38,039 nucleotides of DNA from the IMG/VR virus record IMGVR_UViG_3300021442_000439, positions 1-38,039 of that record, one strand, 5' to 3'. The DNA is from a virus. The notes below the pieces were generated by a model that was not told the origin of the DNA, made no database searches, and was given only the letters and a program-made list of their open reading frames with translations. Positions 8,910 through 15,959 of the stretch are shown in pieces. Every line of letters starts with the position of its first letter. Within the stretch, counting starts at the first letter, position 1. The position numbers and the translations under genes were made by a program.

Positions 8910-9173
8910 TCAATAACGAGCGCGTGTCCTTGGGTCGTTGATGTCGTAGAAGGACCAGTGCGGTGAATTGGAACACCCGCGCCCGCACTCAAGCTTTACC
9001 TGCGGAATACCGTTCAACGCTACATAAGTCTTCAGCATGTTAGCGTTTATGACCGGGGTGTGTTCGATAACGAAATCCAAACATTTAGCACAGCAAAACC
9101 TTTTCGACTTTAGCGGACGAAACTTAACGGGTTCATTGACTGTGGTTCTTGATTGTAAGGGCCTGTCACCCAT
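8910..9173 (-). CDS. Small Cys-rich protein, possible zinc site
   Basis: The 87-residue product has no recognised family. Five cysteines fall in two groups, CCAKC (about 37-41) and CGRGC (about 73-77). The spacing suits a structural zinc site, perhaps a ribbon. The rest is mixed alpha/beta with an Arg-rich tail. It overlaps the preceding gene by 8 bases and lies 3 bases before the methyltransferase, so it is expressed with the sugar block. A role in that pathway is inferred only from position. Confidence 0.6.
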   Translation of the reverse strand: MGDRPLQSRTTVNEPVKFRPLKSKRFCCAKCLDFVIEHTPVINANMLKTYVALNGIPQVKLECGRGCSNSPHWSFYDINDPRTRARY

Positions 9174-9981
9174 TGCTTTCCTCCAACTCCTTTAAATCAC
9201 TAAGACCGCGTTCTACTAACGTTGGGTGTTCTTTCTTCGGTGTTATTATCTCCTTTAGCCCCTCTAAAGTCATGTGGGGAATAGACTTCTGTTTGGACTT
9301 AGGGGAGTTGACGCAATGGATTTTTATGCCTTCCCATAGGCCGCTCTTTTCAACCTCTTCCAAAACCTCAATCATCTTCCCTAAACGATGCGTTACTAAC
9401 CGACCCTCTTCATCATATTCCCAACCTTTACGGGACCCGGCGAGGATTGGGTTCTTCTCTGAAGTGTGTTCCGGAGTCCTGCCGTCATAGTAGTACTCAT
9501 TTTTAGTTCTGTAACAGTCCAGACCAAAAACGTAAAACTCCTCTATCCCCATGTACCGCGCCATCTCAACTGCCCCAATCATAACGGTACCCCTCGAAAA
9601 GAATTCATAACCGTTATTGTATTCCTTCGCAGGTAGCGGCATCGAGTTCATGGTGTATATGTCAGGAACTTTGCAGCGGTCGTAAATGTAGTTACCGGAT
9701 TGGTGCATGGCTAATACGGACGTATGGTCCTTACACTTATCCGCGTACTCATAAACAATAGCTCTGTCACTTAGGACCCAAAAGTCAGCCGTGTCGGTCA
9801 GCTTTCGGATACCCTCGTTGACTGCTATCCGCACCCAATCCTCGGGTATGGTGGAATCGTCGTAATCCCGCAACGACGTTCCTGAGCAGCAGATAACTGC
9901 TTTCTTCCCTTTTAACTTACCTTTGAACTCTGTGATCCCTGTGAAAAAGTTTCTGCCTGACCTGTATTTTCCTTTTACCAT
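9166..9981 (-). CDS. MptE/DUF115-like Rossmann protein, copy 1
   Basis: The 271-residue product resembles the DUF115 (MAF_flag10) and 6-hydroxymethylpterin pyrophosphokinase MptE-like fold, which is also seen in flagellin-modifying Maf proteins and some sialyltransferase-like enzymes. Visible signature: a Gly/Ser loop after strand 1 (CCSGTSLRDYD, about 30-40), WVRIAVNEGIRKL, then WVLSDR, FSRGTVMIGAVEMARYMGIE, FYVFGLDCY, and VNSPKSKQ near the C-terminus. The same blocks recur in the next gene upstream, so the two are paralogues. It is probably a transferase or nucleotide-binding enzyme for the local sugar pathway. Starts at ATG 9981, overlapping the upstream paralogue by 7 bases. Confidence 0.65.
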   Translation of the reverse strand: MVKGKYRSGRNFFTGITEFKGKLKGKKAVICCSGTSLRDYDDSTIPEDWVRIAVNEGIRKLTDTADFWVLSDRAIVYEYADKCKDHTSVLAMHQSGNYIYDRCKVPDIYTMNSMPLPAKEYNNGYEFFSRGTVMIGAVEMARYMGIEEFYVFGLDCYRTKNEYYYDGRTPEHTSEKNPILAGSRKGWEYDEEGRLVTHRLGKMIEVLEEVEKSGLWEGIKIHCVNSPKSKQKSIPHMTLEGLKEIITPKKEHPTLVERGLSDLKELEESNG

Positions 9982-10724
9982 GAGAATCCTAATACCTCTT
10001 CTGGGTCTACTTTTTCAAAATTTAAAATGGTAGAGAGCGGGCTTAAGTTGTACACCCCACTCTCTGGCCAAGGTCCTTGATATAAGTCTTCTTCTTTAAG
10101 AGCGGCTTCCAACTGGCCCATATCGTGCCGCCAAGATTCATGCCGGTCTTGAACGAAAAGATCCGAACCGGAGCCCTTGGCTTTCTCTACCTTAGTCTTT
10201 CTCCTCTCAGGAGGCTTAACTGAACCGTCGTGATAATATTGTTTCTTCAAACAGTACCCATCGACACCGAGTAAAAAGATCCTTTTCGCACCCAACTTGT
10301 AAGCAAAGTTGATCCCGCCTGTAGCGACCGTTCTGCGTACATGAAGCCTCTGATCCGCTTTATCAAATTCGGGTTTACAACTAATATCGAATTGCCATAC
10401 ATACGGTTTGTATTGGCAGCTTCGACTATCTATAAACATTCTCCTCGCGTGTCTCTGACATACCATTTTACAAGGAGGCTTCCACACCATGTGGCTGTAC
10501 CTCTTCCAAATGTTCACGTCGGAGAACATGTGATAAGTAGGGATAAAGCCGTCTACTTTTACGGCGTCATTCAACCCAATCGTTACCTTGTCGTTCATCT
10601 TCTTCCAAGGGAAACCCGTTAAGCTAGTACCGGTCCCTATAACGAAGATGTCTTCTCCTACATGAGAATCTGCTATCTTTTGGATGCAGTTCCCCTCGTA
10701 GCTTTCATTTAGCGGCTTTCCCAT
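9975..10724 (-). CDS. MptE/DUF115-like Rossmann protein, copy 2
   Basis: This is a 249-residue paralogue of the gene that follows it. The order of blocks is the same: VIGTGTSLTGFPW (about 27-39), TIGLNDAVKVDGFIP, HMFSDVN, RRTVATGGINFAYKLGAKR (about 130-148), FLLGVDGYC, and VYNLSPLSTI near the end. The GTGTSL loop and the GVDGY strand end are the likely nucleotide and catalytic sites by analogy with MptE/Maf proteins. Several extra basic residues lie in the middle (PPERRKTKVEKAKGSGSD). It overlaps the HAD gene by 20 bases. Substrate unknown; it may act on an acceptor different from that of its neighbour. Confidence 0.65.
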   Translation of the reverse strand: MGKPLNESYEGNCIQKIADSHVGEDIFVIGTGTSLTGFPWKKMNDKVTIGLNDAVKVDGFIPTYHMFSDVNIWKRYSHMVWKPPCKMVCQRHARRMFIDSRSCQYKPYVWQFDISCKPEFDKADQRLHVRRTVATGGINFAYKLGAKRIFLLGVDGYCLKKQYYHDGSVKPPERRKTKVEKAKGSGSDLFVQDRHESWRHDMGQLEAALKEEDLYQGPWPESGVYNLSPLSTILNFEKVDPEEVLGFSW

Positions 10725-11040
10725 CGTTGACTATGTTATCTATCTCTTCTAAGGATCGACACCTGTCATCCACAAAGTATGTAAAATACGGCTTGTCCAT
10801 AAACAAAAAGTGGTACTCGATACCGTTTGCAAACAGCCAATTCTCAGTCAGCTTTCTGACCCCTTCCTTTCTGCCTGTATACAAAGTTACGGTCCAACCA
10901 GAATCAACAGCTTGATTTATCACCCGCTTAGCTTCCGGATTAACGTTCCTAGTCGCGTAGGTCCCGGCAAGGTCTTGGTGGTCCGTGTCGGCCTCTAACG
11001 TAAGGACGCCATCAATATCAAAGCATATAACCTTCGCCAT
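10705..11040 (-). CDS. HAD-superfamily phosphatase, minimal
   Basis: The product is 111 residues, with all four HAD motifs in short order: motif I CFDIDGVLT (about 6-14) with the nucleophile and acid/base aspartates, motif II in VTLYTGRKEG (about 51-60), a conserved Lys in FMDKPYFT (about 82-85), and motif IV FVDDR (about 89-93). It has no cap domain, like small phosphatases of capsule and LPS pathways. Likely reaction: removal of phosphate from a sugar phosphate. The start has a strong AGGAG site and overlaps the nucleotidyltransferase end by 23 bases. The pairing of a HAD phosphatase with a sugar nucleotidyltransferase is known in heptose and polysaccharide pathways. Confidence 0.8.
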   Translation of the reverse strand: MAKVICFDIDGVLTLEADTDHQDLAGTYATRNVNPEAKRVINQAVDSGWTVTLYTGRKEGVRKLTENWLFANGIEYHFLFMDKPYFTYFVDDRCRSLEEIDNIVNDGKAAK

Positions 11041-11806
11041 GCTCTTCTCCTAAGCTACGCTTAATCCTTCCGGACGCCACGCGGTAGTCACTTAAAGAAC
11101 CAACGTCGATGCACTCGCCGCTACGCATGATGCACCCTTTAAAAATAAATTTCGCAGTGGCCCACTCTAAGAAGGAACCTATGTTGTCGGGTAAGTCCCC
11201 AGCCGAGGACAGGCTGCTGCAGTAAGTAGTTAAAATTTTTGTAATCGTAGGAGGTAAATAACAGGGTCCTTTATATACTAGTTCCTCCGTTGAGACTTTG
11301 GGTTTTTCTTCGAAAGACGTAATCTTTCCAGATTCTCCAATACCCACTACGCCGCACTTGCGTCTTTTAGATTCACTGGTTTCCGTCCGCAAAGAAAGCC
11401 AACCGTTCTCAGGGTTTCTTTTTATTTCATAAAAGAATTTTTTAACGTCGAAAGTAAACACCGTGTCACCGGGAAACAAAACGACCGGAGAATAAATAGA
11501 TTTTAAACGCAGAACTCTTTCTACGTCGCCAATCGCGCCTATCCTATCCTCGTTCCGAGAGACGCCGTTATTGATTAGGGATATCTTCCTTTTGTCTTCC
11601 AGCCCCTCAAGCCAATGTTCGAAGTTATATTTAAAAAGTTGGTTGTGAAGTACGATTACCTCTTCAACGAAGTCTAAATTAATAAGAGGTCCGACGATCC
11701 AGTTTATTAACGGCTGTCCCGCTATATTAAAAAGGGCCTTTGAATTTTTCTTACCAAGCTCCCCTAAGCGAGAGCCGAAACCGGCACACAGTATTATAGC
11801 CTTCAT
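11018..11806 (-). CDS. Sugar-phosphate nucleotidyltransferase
   Basis: This 262-residue enzyme should make an NDP-sugar from NTP and a sugar 1-phosphate. The family signature is complete at the N-terminus: ILCAGFGSRLGELGKKNSKALFNIAGQPL (nucleotide loop with G-x-G-x-R, then the catalytic Lys). VVLFPGDTVF (about 109) carries the metal-binding Asp. KITSFEEKP (about 162-170) is a usual block of the RfbA/GlmU/HddC group. There is no left-handed beta-helix acyltransferase domain. Its ATG overlaps the stop of the preceding gene (TGATG), linking the sugar block to the head genes. The exact sugar and base are unknown. Confidence 0.85.
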   Translation of the reverse strand: MKAIILCAGFGSRLGELGKKNSKALFNIAGQPLINWIVGPLINLDFVEEVIVLHNQLFKYNFEHWLEGLEDKRKISLINNGVSRNEDRIGAIGDVERVLRLKSIYSPVVLFPGDTVFTFDVKKFFYEIKRNPENGWLSLRTETSESKRRKCGVVGIGESGKITSFEEKPKVSTEELVYKGPCYLPPTITKILTTYCSSLSSAGDLPDNIGSFLEWATAKFIFKGCIMRSGECIDVGSLSDYRVASGRIKRSLGEEHGEGYML

Positions 11807-12147
11807 CAGATCTTAGTTTTTAATTGAAGGCTGTATGACCGGTAAACGATTTTTCCTTGGATGTCCAAATGCTCTGAGACATCAAATATTGTGTATTGAT
11901 CTTGCGCTGAGTTGTCTACGGTAATGATGTCTTTAGGTTTAAGTTCTACGCTTGGGTCCAGATACAAGGTCCCTGATATATCAATGGTATCTCCGTTCAC
12001 CCCCCTTTTGAAACCCGTCGACTTCTCCAGTCGTACAGGTACTTGGGAGAAAACCGTTTCCATAGCACTTACGCCGTAACGGTCTATCGAACCGCCACGT
12101 GTGACCATTGATATATGTGCGTTTTTACCGTTTAAGAAGTCTAGCAT
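11806..12147 (-). CDS. Probable head closure / head-tail joining protein
   Basis: ATG 12147 is chosen because GAGG lies seven bases upstream; a GTG at 12174 would add nine Lys/Arg-rich residues and has no such site. The product is 113 residues, all beta by appearance. It contains ITVDNSAQDQYTIFDVSEHLD and a closing YRSYSLQLK, the shape of small head-tail joining proteins (SPP1 gp16 type). It overlaps the minor head gene by 23 bases, and position after that gene supports a connector role. The family match is by pattern and position only. Confidence 0.5.
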   Translation of the reverse strand: MLDFLNGKNAHISMVTRGGSIDRYGVSAMETVFSQVPVRLEKSTGFKRGVNGDTIDISGTLYLDPSVELKPKDIITVDNSAQDQYTIFDVSEHLDIQGKIVYRSYSLQLKTKI

Positions 12148-13195
12148 TACTTTGCCTCTTTTTGATTTTAGCACGGCTTGACTTATTTTTCACAGTGTAC
12201 GCGGATCGAATATCTCTAACGGATTGACCTAAAGCCCAGTCGGGCACAGGGAACATATTCTTCTTGTTTACCTTTTTACTCACCCTGTCTGGGAAGTAAG
12301 GCGCTTCCGTGTGGGAGCAGTTCGGGTGGAATGGGGCCCCCCTGTTGGGGAGCATGGACACATGCGGTACACCCCATCTTTTAGAAGCCTCTTCAGTCAG
12401 AGCGAATACTTTACGATTATACATATCGCAAAAACTCCCCTTCTTCGGCTTAAAAGATTTTACCTGTACCAAATCGTGGCCGTGCCCAAGGAGCGTGTTT
12501 CTAGTAGCTGAGGTTATGGCTTGGGCCGCCTTTATACGTCCCAAGCTCTCGACGTGCTTATCTAAACGGACGTGCCGCTTCCCGCCCCTACCGTTTGAAA
12601 AAGTAACGTCCCCTATGTGGGATATGTTGTAAATCAAACTCAAGGGGTCTTCATACGTAAATGCTTTTTCAGAAACGCTGCTCACGCTGTTAAGGTCCTC
12701 AACCACAGAACTCTTTAGCAGGTCTATGTTTTCAGGGGTGAACAAACCAAGCTTGGATATAGAGGAGCTTATTGTGTCCTTCTGACCAGATATAGAACCA
12801 ACCTGATTTTTGATTAGCTCGACCCTGTTTTTGAGTTCGTTGGTAGATCTTAAAACCCCAGACATAAACCCTACGTCGGCATCGTTTATCAAAACCTCGA
12901 CGGCCTCGTCGTGACCTTTAAACCCGTCTCCATTTTTACTGAGCTTACCAAGACCATTTAAACGTTTTTCCACGCTCCGAACAGCGGCTTGGTATGTCTT
13001 TTTAATATTACGTTCAGCCCAAACCTTATTCCGGTTTTCTAAAATACTCAGCGCTTTTTCTGGCGCAGAGAATATCCGGCTGCCCGGATCATTAAAATTG
13101 ATCCGCTTAATGAAGTCGTTTTTCAAGCTGTGTACCACCCTTCGGTTGCGGCGTGACAGCTTTTTTATTTCTTTATCTGATACCCGGACAGGCAC
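12125..13195 (-). CDS. Phage minor head protein, min_cap2/MuF-like
   Basis: The product is 356 residues. The N-terminal two thirds are helical and Lys-rich. The C-terminal third has the family blocks HGHDLVQVKSFKPKKGSFCD (about 240-258), then VSMLPNRGAPFHPNCSHTEAPYF (about 282-304), whose HPNCSHT matches the His/Cys motif of MuF and Phage_min_cap2 proteins. These bind portal and sit inside or at the neck of the capsid. Normally the gene is beside portal; here portal lies about 6 kb further on, with the sugar block between. The C-terminus is strongly basic. Confidence 0.7.
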   Translation of the reverse strand: MPVRVSDKEIKKLSRRNRRVVHSLKNDFIKRINFNDPGSRIFSAPEKALSILENRNKVWAERNIKKTYQAAVRSVEKRLNGLGKLSKNGDGFKGHDEAVEVLINDADVGFMSGVLRSTNELKNRVELIKNQVGSISGQKDTISSSISKLGLFTPENIDLLKSSVVEDLNSVSSVSEKAFTYEDPLSLIYNISHIGDVTFSNGRGGKRHVRLDKHVESLGRIKAAQAITSATRNTLLGHGHDLVQVKSFKPKKGSFCDMYNRKVFALTEEASKRWGVPHVSMLPNRGAPFHPNCSHTEAPYFPDRVSKKVNKKNMFPVPDWALGQSVRDIRSAYTVKNKSSRAKIKKRQSNARLLKR

Positions 13196-13202
13196 GTTAA
13201 AT

Positions 13203-13649
13203 TCAGGAGAAGCCCTTATTGAGGTTACCGGTATAAGGAGTAGATATGGTTCTTACAGGGCCGCCGTCCCTTGTAACGACGCGTGGCTGGCCCCATTTTC
13301 TAAGGAGTATTTCGCACTCCCTCGGTATCCATCGAGAATACGTAGCTGAAGCTGACCCGATAGACTGATTCTGGTACCCGTGTGGGTTAAGAGCCAAGCG
13401 GTTAACTAAGTAAGCCGTGGCTAATTTATAGTCTTTTAAAAACTCAGTCTTCTTATCCGCCCTGCTTTTGAAATGCCCATCCCAATGATAAGGAAAACCC
13501 TCGGTGTTCAGGTTCAAGGCGAAGGCTTCCTCAAGCATCTTCTCCGCCGGGTAAATGAACAAGTCTTCTAGTACTTCGCTGTCCATGGTCTTAATCAAGT
13601 CAACCATGGCCATAGATTTCATATATTCAGCTTCTAAGTAACGACCCAT
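13203..13649 (-). CDS. Probable head-tail adaptor
   Basis: The product is 148 residues and mostly helical. The middle block LKDYKLATAYLVNRLALNP (about 72-90) followed by NQSIGSASATYSRW (about 94-107) and IPRECEILLRKWGQP is the pattern of gp6-like adaptors, where a short 'SxSIGxxS' segment precedes the last helices. Such proteins form the ring below the portal. ATG 13649 has a good AAGGGGG site, and the next gene (minor head) begins 7 bases after its stop, in keeping with a connector cluster. No search was made. Confidence 0.5.
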   Translation of the reverse strand: MGRYLEAEYMKSMAMVDLIKTMDSEVLEDLFIYPAEKMLEEAFALNLNTEGFPYHWDGHFKSRADKKTEFLKDYKLATAYLVNRLALNPHGYQNQSIGSASATYSRWIPRECEILLRKWGQPRVVTRDGGPVRTISTPYTGNLNKGFS

Positions 13650-13660
13650 TCTACCCCCTT

Positions 13661-14080
13661 TTAACTAACTACCGTGGTCCCCACCGAATCGTAGTCCACA
13701 ACGTCTACCTGCATTTTAAATTTATCTTCGTGATTAATCAACGACCCACCGACACTAGCTATCGAGGTAAACATAGCGACATCCAAAACAAGCCAGTAGC
13801 GGCCAGCGCTAATGTCTGTGTTTTTTAAATCCAAAAGAATTTGTACCGTTCTAATAGTGTTCCCGGCTGCGTCTGTGTCGGAGTTGTTCACTTCTACGAG
13901 CCCATCCGTCCCGTTGGCGTCATCTATAACAATGGTTCCGGTTGTCGCGTTAACTAACTTCCAACGTGTTTCGGGTTCAATCAGTTCCAAGGTCGAACCG
14001 TACGTGTCGTATATTTCAAATTTGGGCTTACTGACTGTACCGACGGCTACCCTTATGATGTCCTTAAGTTCTTCTGGCAT
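13661..14080 (-). CDS. Beta-sandwich structural protein, baseplate/fibre N-domain-like
   Basis: The 139-residue product shows a repeated beta pattern: KFEIYDTYGSTLELI, WKLVNATTGTIVI, TVQILLDLKNTDISAGRYWL, VLDVAMF, and FKMQVDVVDYD. This alternation, with a 'aGrYwl.ldv' strand, is like the N-terminal Ig-like domain of BppU-type upper baseplate proteins and many fibre-associated proteins. Its start shares a base with the stop of a 42-residue gene (TAATG). A virion surface role fits its place among repeat-bearing structural genes. The match is by pattern only. Confidence 0.5.
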   Translation of the reverse strand: MPEELKDIIRVAVGTVSKPKFEIYDTYGSTLELIEPETRWKLVNATTGTIVIDDANGTDGLVEVNNSDTDAAGNTIRTVQILLDLKNTDISAGRYWLVLDVAMFTSIASVGGSLINHEDKFKMQVDVVDYDSVGTTVVS

Positions 14081-14208
14081 TACTTCTCCGATACTTTCCT
14101 TATGGATAAGGCTTTACCCAGAACCCTTATTTTGAGGTTTGGCCCTTTTGGACGGATAGCTGTTTTCTTACCTACCCGCCTGATCCGTAAATTCGGACTA
14201 TCCGACAT
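14080..14208 (-). CDS. Tiny basic protein with a duplicated module
   Basis: A 42-residue frame from ATG 14208 fills the gap between two structural genes and ends TAATG, coupled to the next gene. The product is nearly two copies of one motif: PNLRIRRVGKKTAIRPKG (5-22) and PNLKIRVLGKALSIRKVS (23-40), matching at ten or more positions. It has 13 Lys/Arg and one Asp and one Glu. The coupling and the internal repeat argue that it is real despite its size. AGGGA lies about 12 bases upstream. Function unknown; a short basic clamp or virion peptide is possible. Confidence 0.55.
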   Translation of the reverse strand: MSDSPNLRIRRVGKKTAIRPKGPNLKIRVLGKALSIRKVSEK

Positions 14209-14222
14209 GACTTTTAACTTCC

Positions 14223-14918
14223 CTAGCTGTCGTGCCAAGCAATGTGGACGTATTGATATACTATGTTATTCGCGACATCTACGGTACCACCAAGTTTGCT
14301 CCTGAATATGAACGCTAACACCCAAGAAGAACTACCCTTGGTCTCCCACTCAACAATCTTCTGTAGCTCAATTTTCCTCTCCGTGTAAAGGATCTGCCAT
14401 GTCCCTAAAGTCATATCATCCGTTGTAGGCGTTTTCGGGGTAACGGTAACATCCCCATACGGAGGAGTGGCGCTTTCGGGAATCCCTAACTCTATGGCCT
14501 GAATCCACACCTCTACAGACTCGAACCCTTGGTAGCTCTCTATGGCTTCTCCTAAAGGGAATCCGGTTCTTTCGTGGGGGCTGAGCTTGTGGGAAGATTG
14601 GGTCGCGGATATAGGCTCCGTAGGCGTCCCCTGCTCCCGCACCCGGTCATCGGCATGGGATATCAAAGCTTCGTCGTTAAACTGCGGCCAAAACTTTGTG
14701 TGGAGAATGTGAGCCGCCTGAGCACCGTACTCCGCCGCCCAAGGGCTGGAGCCTCCGCTGTCAGGGTCTATTGTTGAAGAGGTTGTTGTGGTTGTGGTTG
14801 TGGTTGTGGTTGTGGTTGTTGTGGTGGTTGTTAAGGTGATGAACACCCTTTGAAAAGAACCCGGAGTAAATTCTATCGGGTCTAGTTCTGTTATTTCTAT
14901 GCCTGAGTGGAACGACAC
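14223..14918 (-). CDS. Putative structural protein with a 17-threonine tract
   Basis: The 231-residue product starts at GTG 14918, preceded by GAGG six bases away. Residues 30-46 are 17 consecutive threonines encoded by alternating ACA/ACC codons (14781-14831), followed by SSTIDPDSGGSS. The N-terminal 29 residues and the C-terminal 180 (PWAAEYGAQAAHILHTKFW onward, ending in a beta-rich segment) look folded, so the tract is a linker or stalk. No family is recognised. Neighbours are structural. Poly-Thr is a typical acceptor for O-linked sugars, and the phage carries two sugar-gene blocks, but no glycosylation is shown by the sequence. Confidence 0.6.
   Translation of the reverse strand: MSFHSGIEITELDPIEFTPGSFQRVFITLTTTTTTTTTTTTTTTTTSSTIDPDSGGSSPWAAEYGAQAAHILHTKFWPQFNDEALISHADDRVREQGTPTEPISATQSSHKLSPHERTGFPLGEAIESYQGFESVEVWIQAIELGIPESATPPYGDVTVTPKTPTTDDMTLGTWQILYTERKIELQKIVEWETKGSSSWVLAFIFRSKLGGTVDVANNIVYQYVHIAWHDS
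14781..14831 (-). repeat. Poly-threonine coding microsatellite
   Basis: Seventeen in-frame ACA/ACC codons, mostly as the six-base unit ACAACC, encode the threonine run. The purity of the repeat suggests growth by slippage, and its length may vary between close relatives. Confidence 0.9.
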
Positions 14919-14928
14919 GGTCTACCTC

Positions 14929-15876
14929 TCACACCAGTATGAAGTCATCGTTATTAGCGGGAGCGGCTGGCATAACCGAGGTCACGAACGTCTTTGTAGC
15001 CCCTGTGTAGTCAGATACCGAAGCTACGGAATTTTGGAGAGACCCTGACGTCCAGATGATGAGGCGTCCAACGTAAAAGTTATCTATCGAAGAAAGCGCC
15101 CCAGTGTCTGAGACAAACCCTGTAATGGTTCCTGTGCCGTTGACCTCGCCCTCTACCATACTTTGAGCAGCTAAGCTGTGGGCGGTGGCAGCCGTGGAGT
15201 TACCGCCTATCTGCGTTACGTTGACATTCTGCAACGTTGATCCGCCTATATACCCGGTGCCGTCGTACGCAAGTTCTAGATTATCTGCGGCTGCGGAGTC
15301 CCCAGAAACTTTGGATACATCGACCTGCTGCAGCGTGGTCCCTCCTACATACCCGGTACCGTTGTAAGCGAGTTCCATGTTGTCTGCTGCCGTTGAGCTA
15401 CCAGAAATCTTAACCGCGTCAACTGAAGCTTCGGTTGCTGCGCCCGACGGTTGAATACCGTATCCGGTACCGTCAAAATATTTTTCCATATTGTTGGCGG
15501 CTGTGGTGTCGTTGGATATCTGGGCGACATTCGCGTTTACCGTCCCGAAGGAGGCTGAAGAGCCAGCCAACAAGGTCCCGTCGGTGTACATAAAGACAGG
15601 TTCACTTGTATACTGCGTGTACGAACTGTCATACAGATTAGCGACCATGACGTAAGCAGAAGTTTCAGCGGTCGAGAGGTCCACCCTATATACTCCCGGC
15701 ATATACGAAGGGTCAACCTCGGTAGGGGTATATGTGGTGATGGCCGATGGGTTGTTATCTTTCGCGAGGTAGCAATACGGAGATCTTCCGGACGCCGGAG
15801 CGTTGTAGCTGGACATATTCCTTAAGTAGAAATATATAGTGGTCGCCGCTCCGTACTTTACCCTAGTAGTTGACAT
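14929..15876 (-). CDS. Repeat-containing virion protein, fibre or decoration type
   Basis: The product is 315 residues. The N-terminal domain (1-110) is beta-rich with GVYRVDLSTAET, as in BppU-like domains. Residues 113-240 hold about four copies of a 33-residue unit, consensus V.V..I.G.S.AADN.ELAY.GTGY.GG.TLQ. The C-terminal domain (245-315) has FYVGRLIIWTSGSLQ, VSDYTGATKTF and PAAPANNDDFILV, a small module that recurs at the ends of many phage virion proteins. ATG 15876 has the GAGGCAAAG site. The place downstream of tail tube and chaperones fits a tail or capsid surface protein. No signal or membrane segment. Confidence 0.65.
   Translation of the reverse strand: MSTTRVKYGAATTIYFYLRNMSSYNAPASGRSPYCYLAKDNNPSAITTYTPTEVDPSYMPGVYRVDLSTAETSAYVMVANLYDSSYTQYTSEPVFMYTDGTLLAGSSASFGTVNANVAQISNDTTAANNMEKYFDGTGYGIQPSGAATEASVDAVKISGSSTAADNMELAYNGTGYVGGTTLQQVDVSKVSGDSAAADNLELAYDGTGYIGGSTLQNVNVTQIGGNSTAATAHSLAAQSMVEGEVNGTGTITGFVSDTGALSSIDNFYVGRLIIWTSGSLQNSVASVSDYTGATKTFVTSVMPAAPANNDDFILV
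15157..15540 (-). repeat. Four tandem ~99-bp coding repeats
   Basis: Residues 113-240 of the virion protein are tandem units of 33 residues (the first is longer, the last partial). The two central copies, 152-184 and 185-217, agree at most positions, with shared AADN.ELAY and GTGY.GG blocks. Copy number is likely to differ between relatives. Confidence 0.8.
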
Positions 15877-15959
15877 CTTTGCCTCGCACTCTTAACTCCG
15901 TAGTATGAAACTCTTTAGGTATCTTAGCGTTACCGACATAAGAAATAAATGTAAAACGG

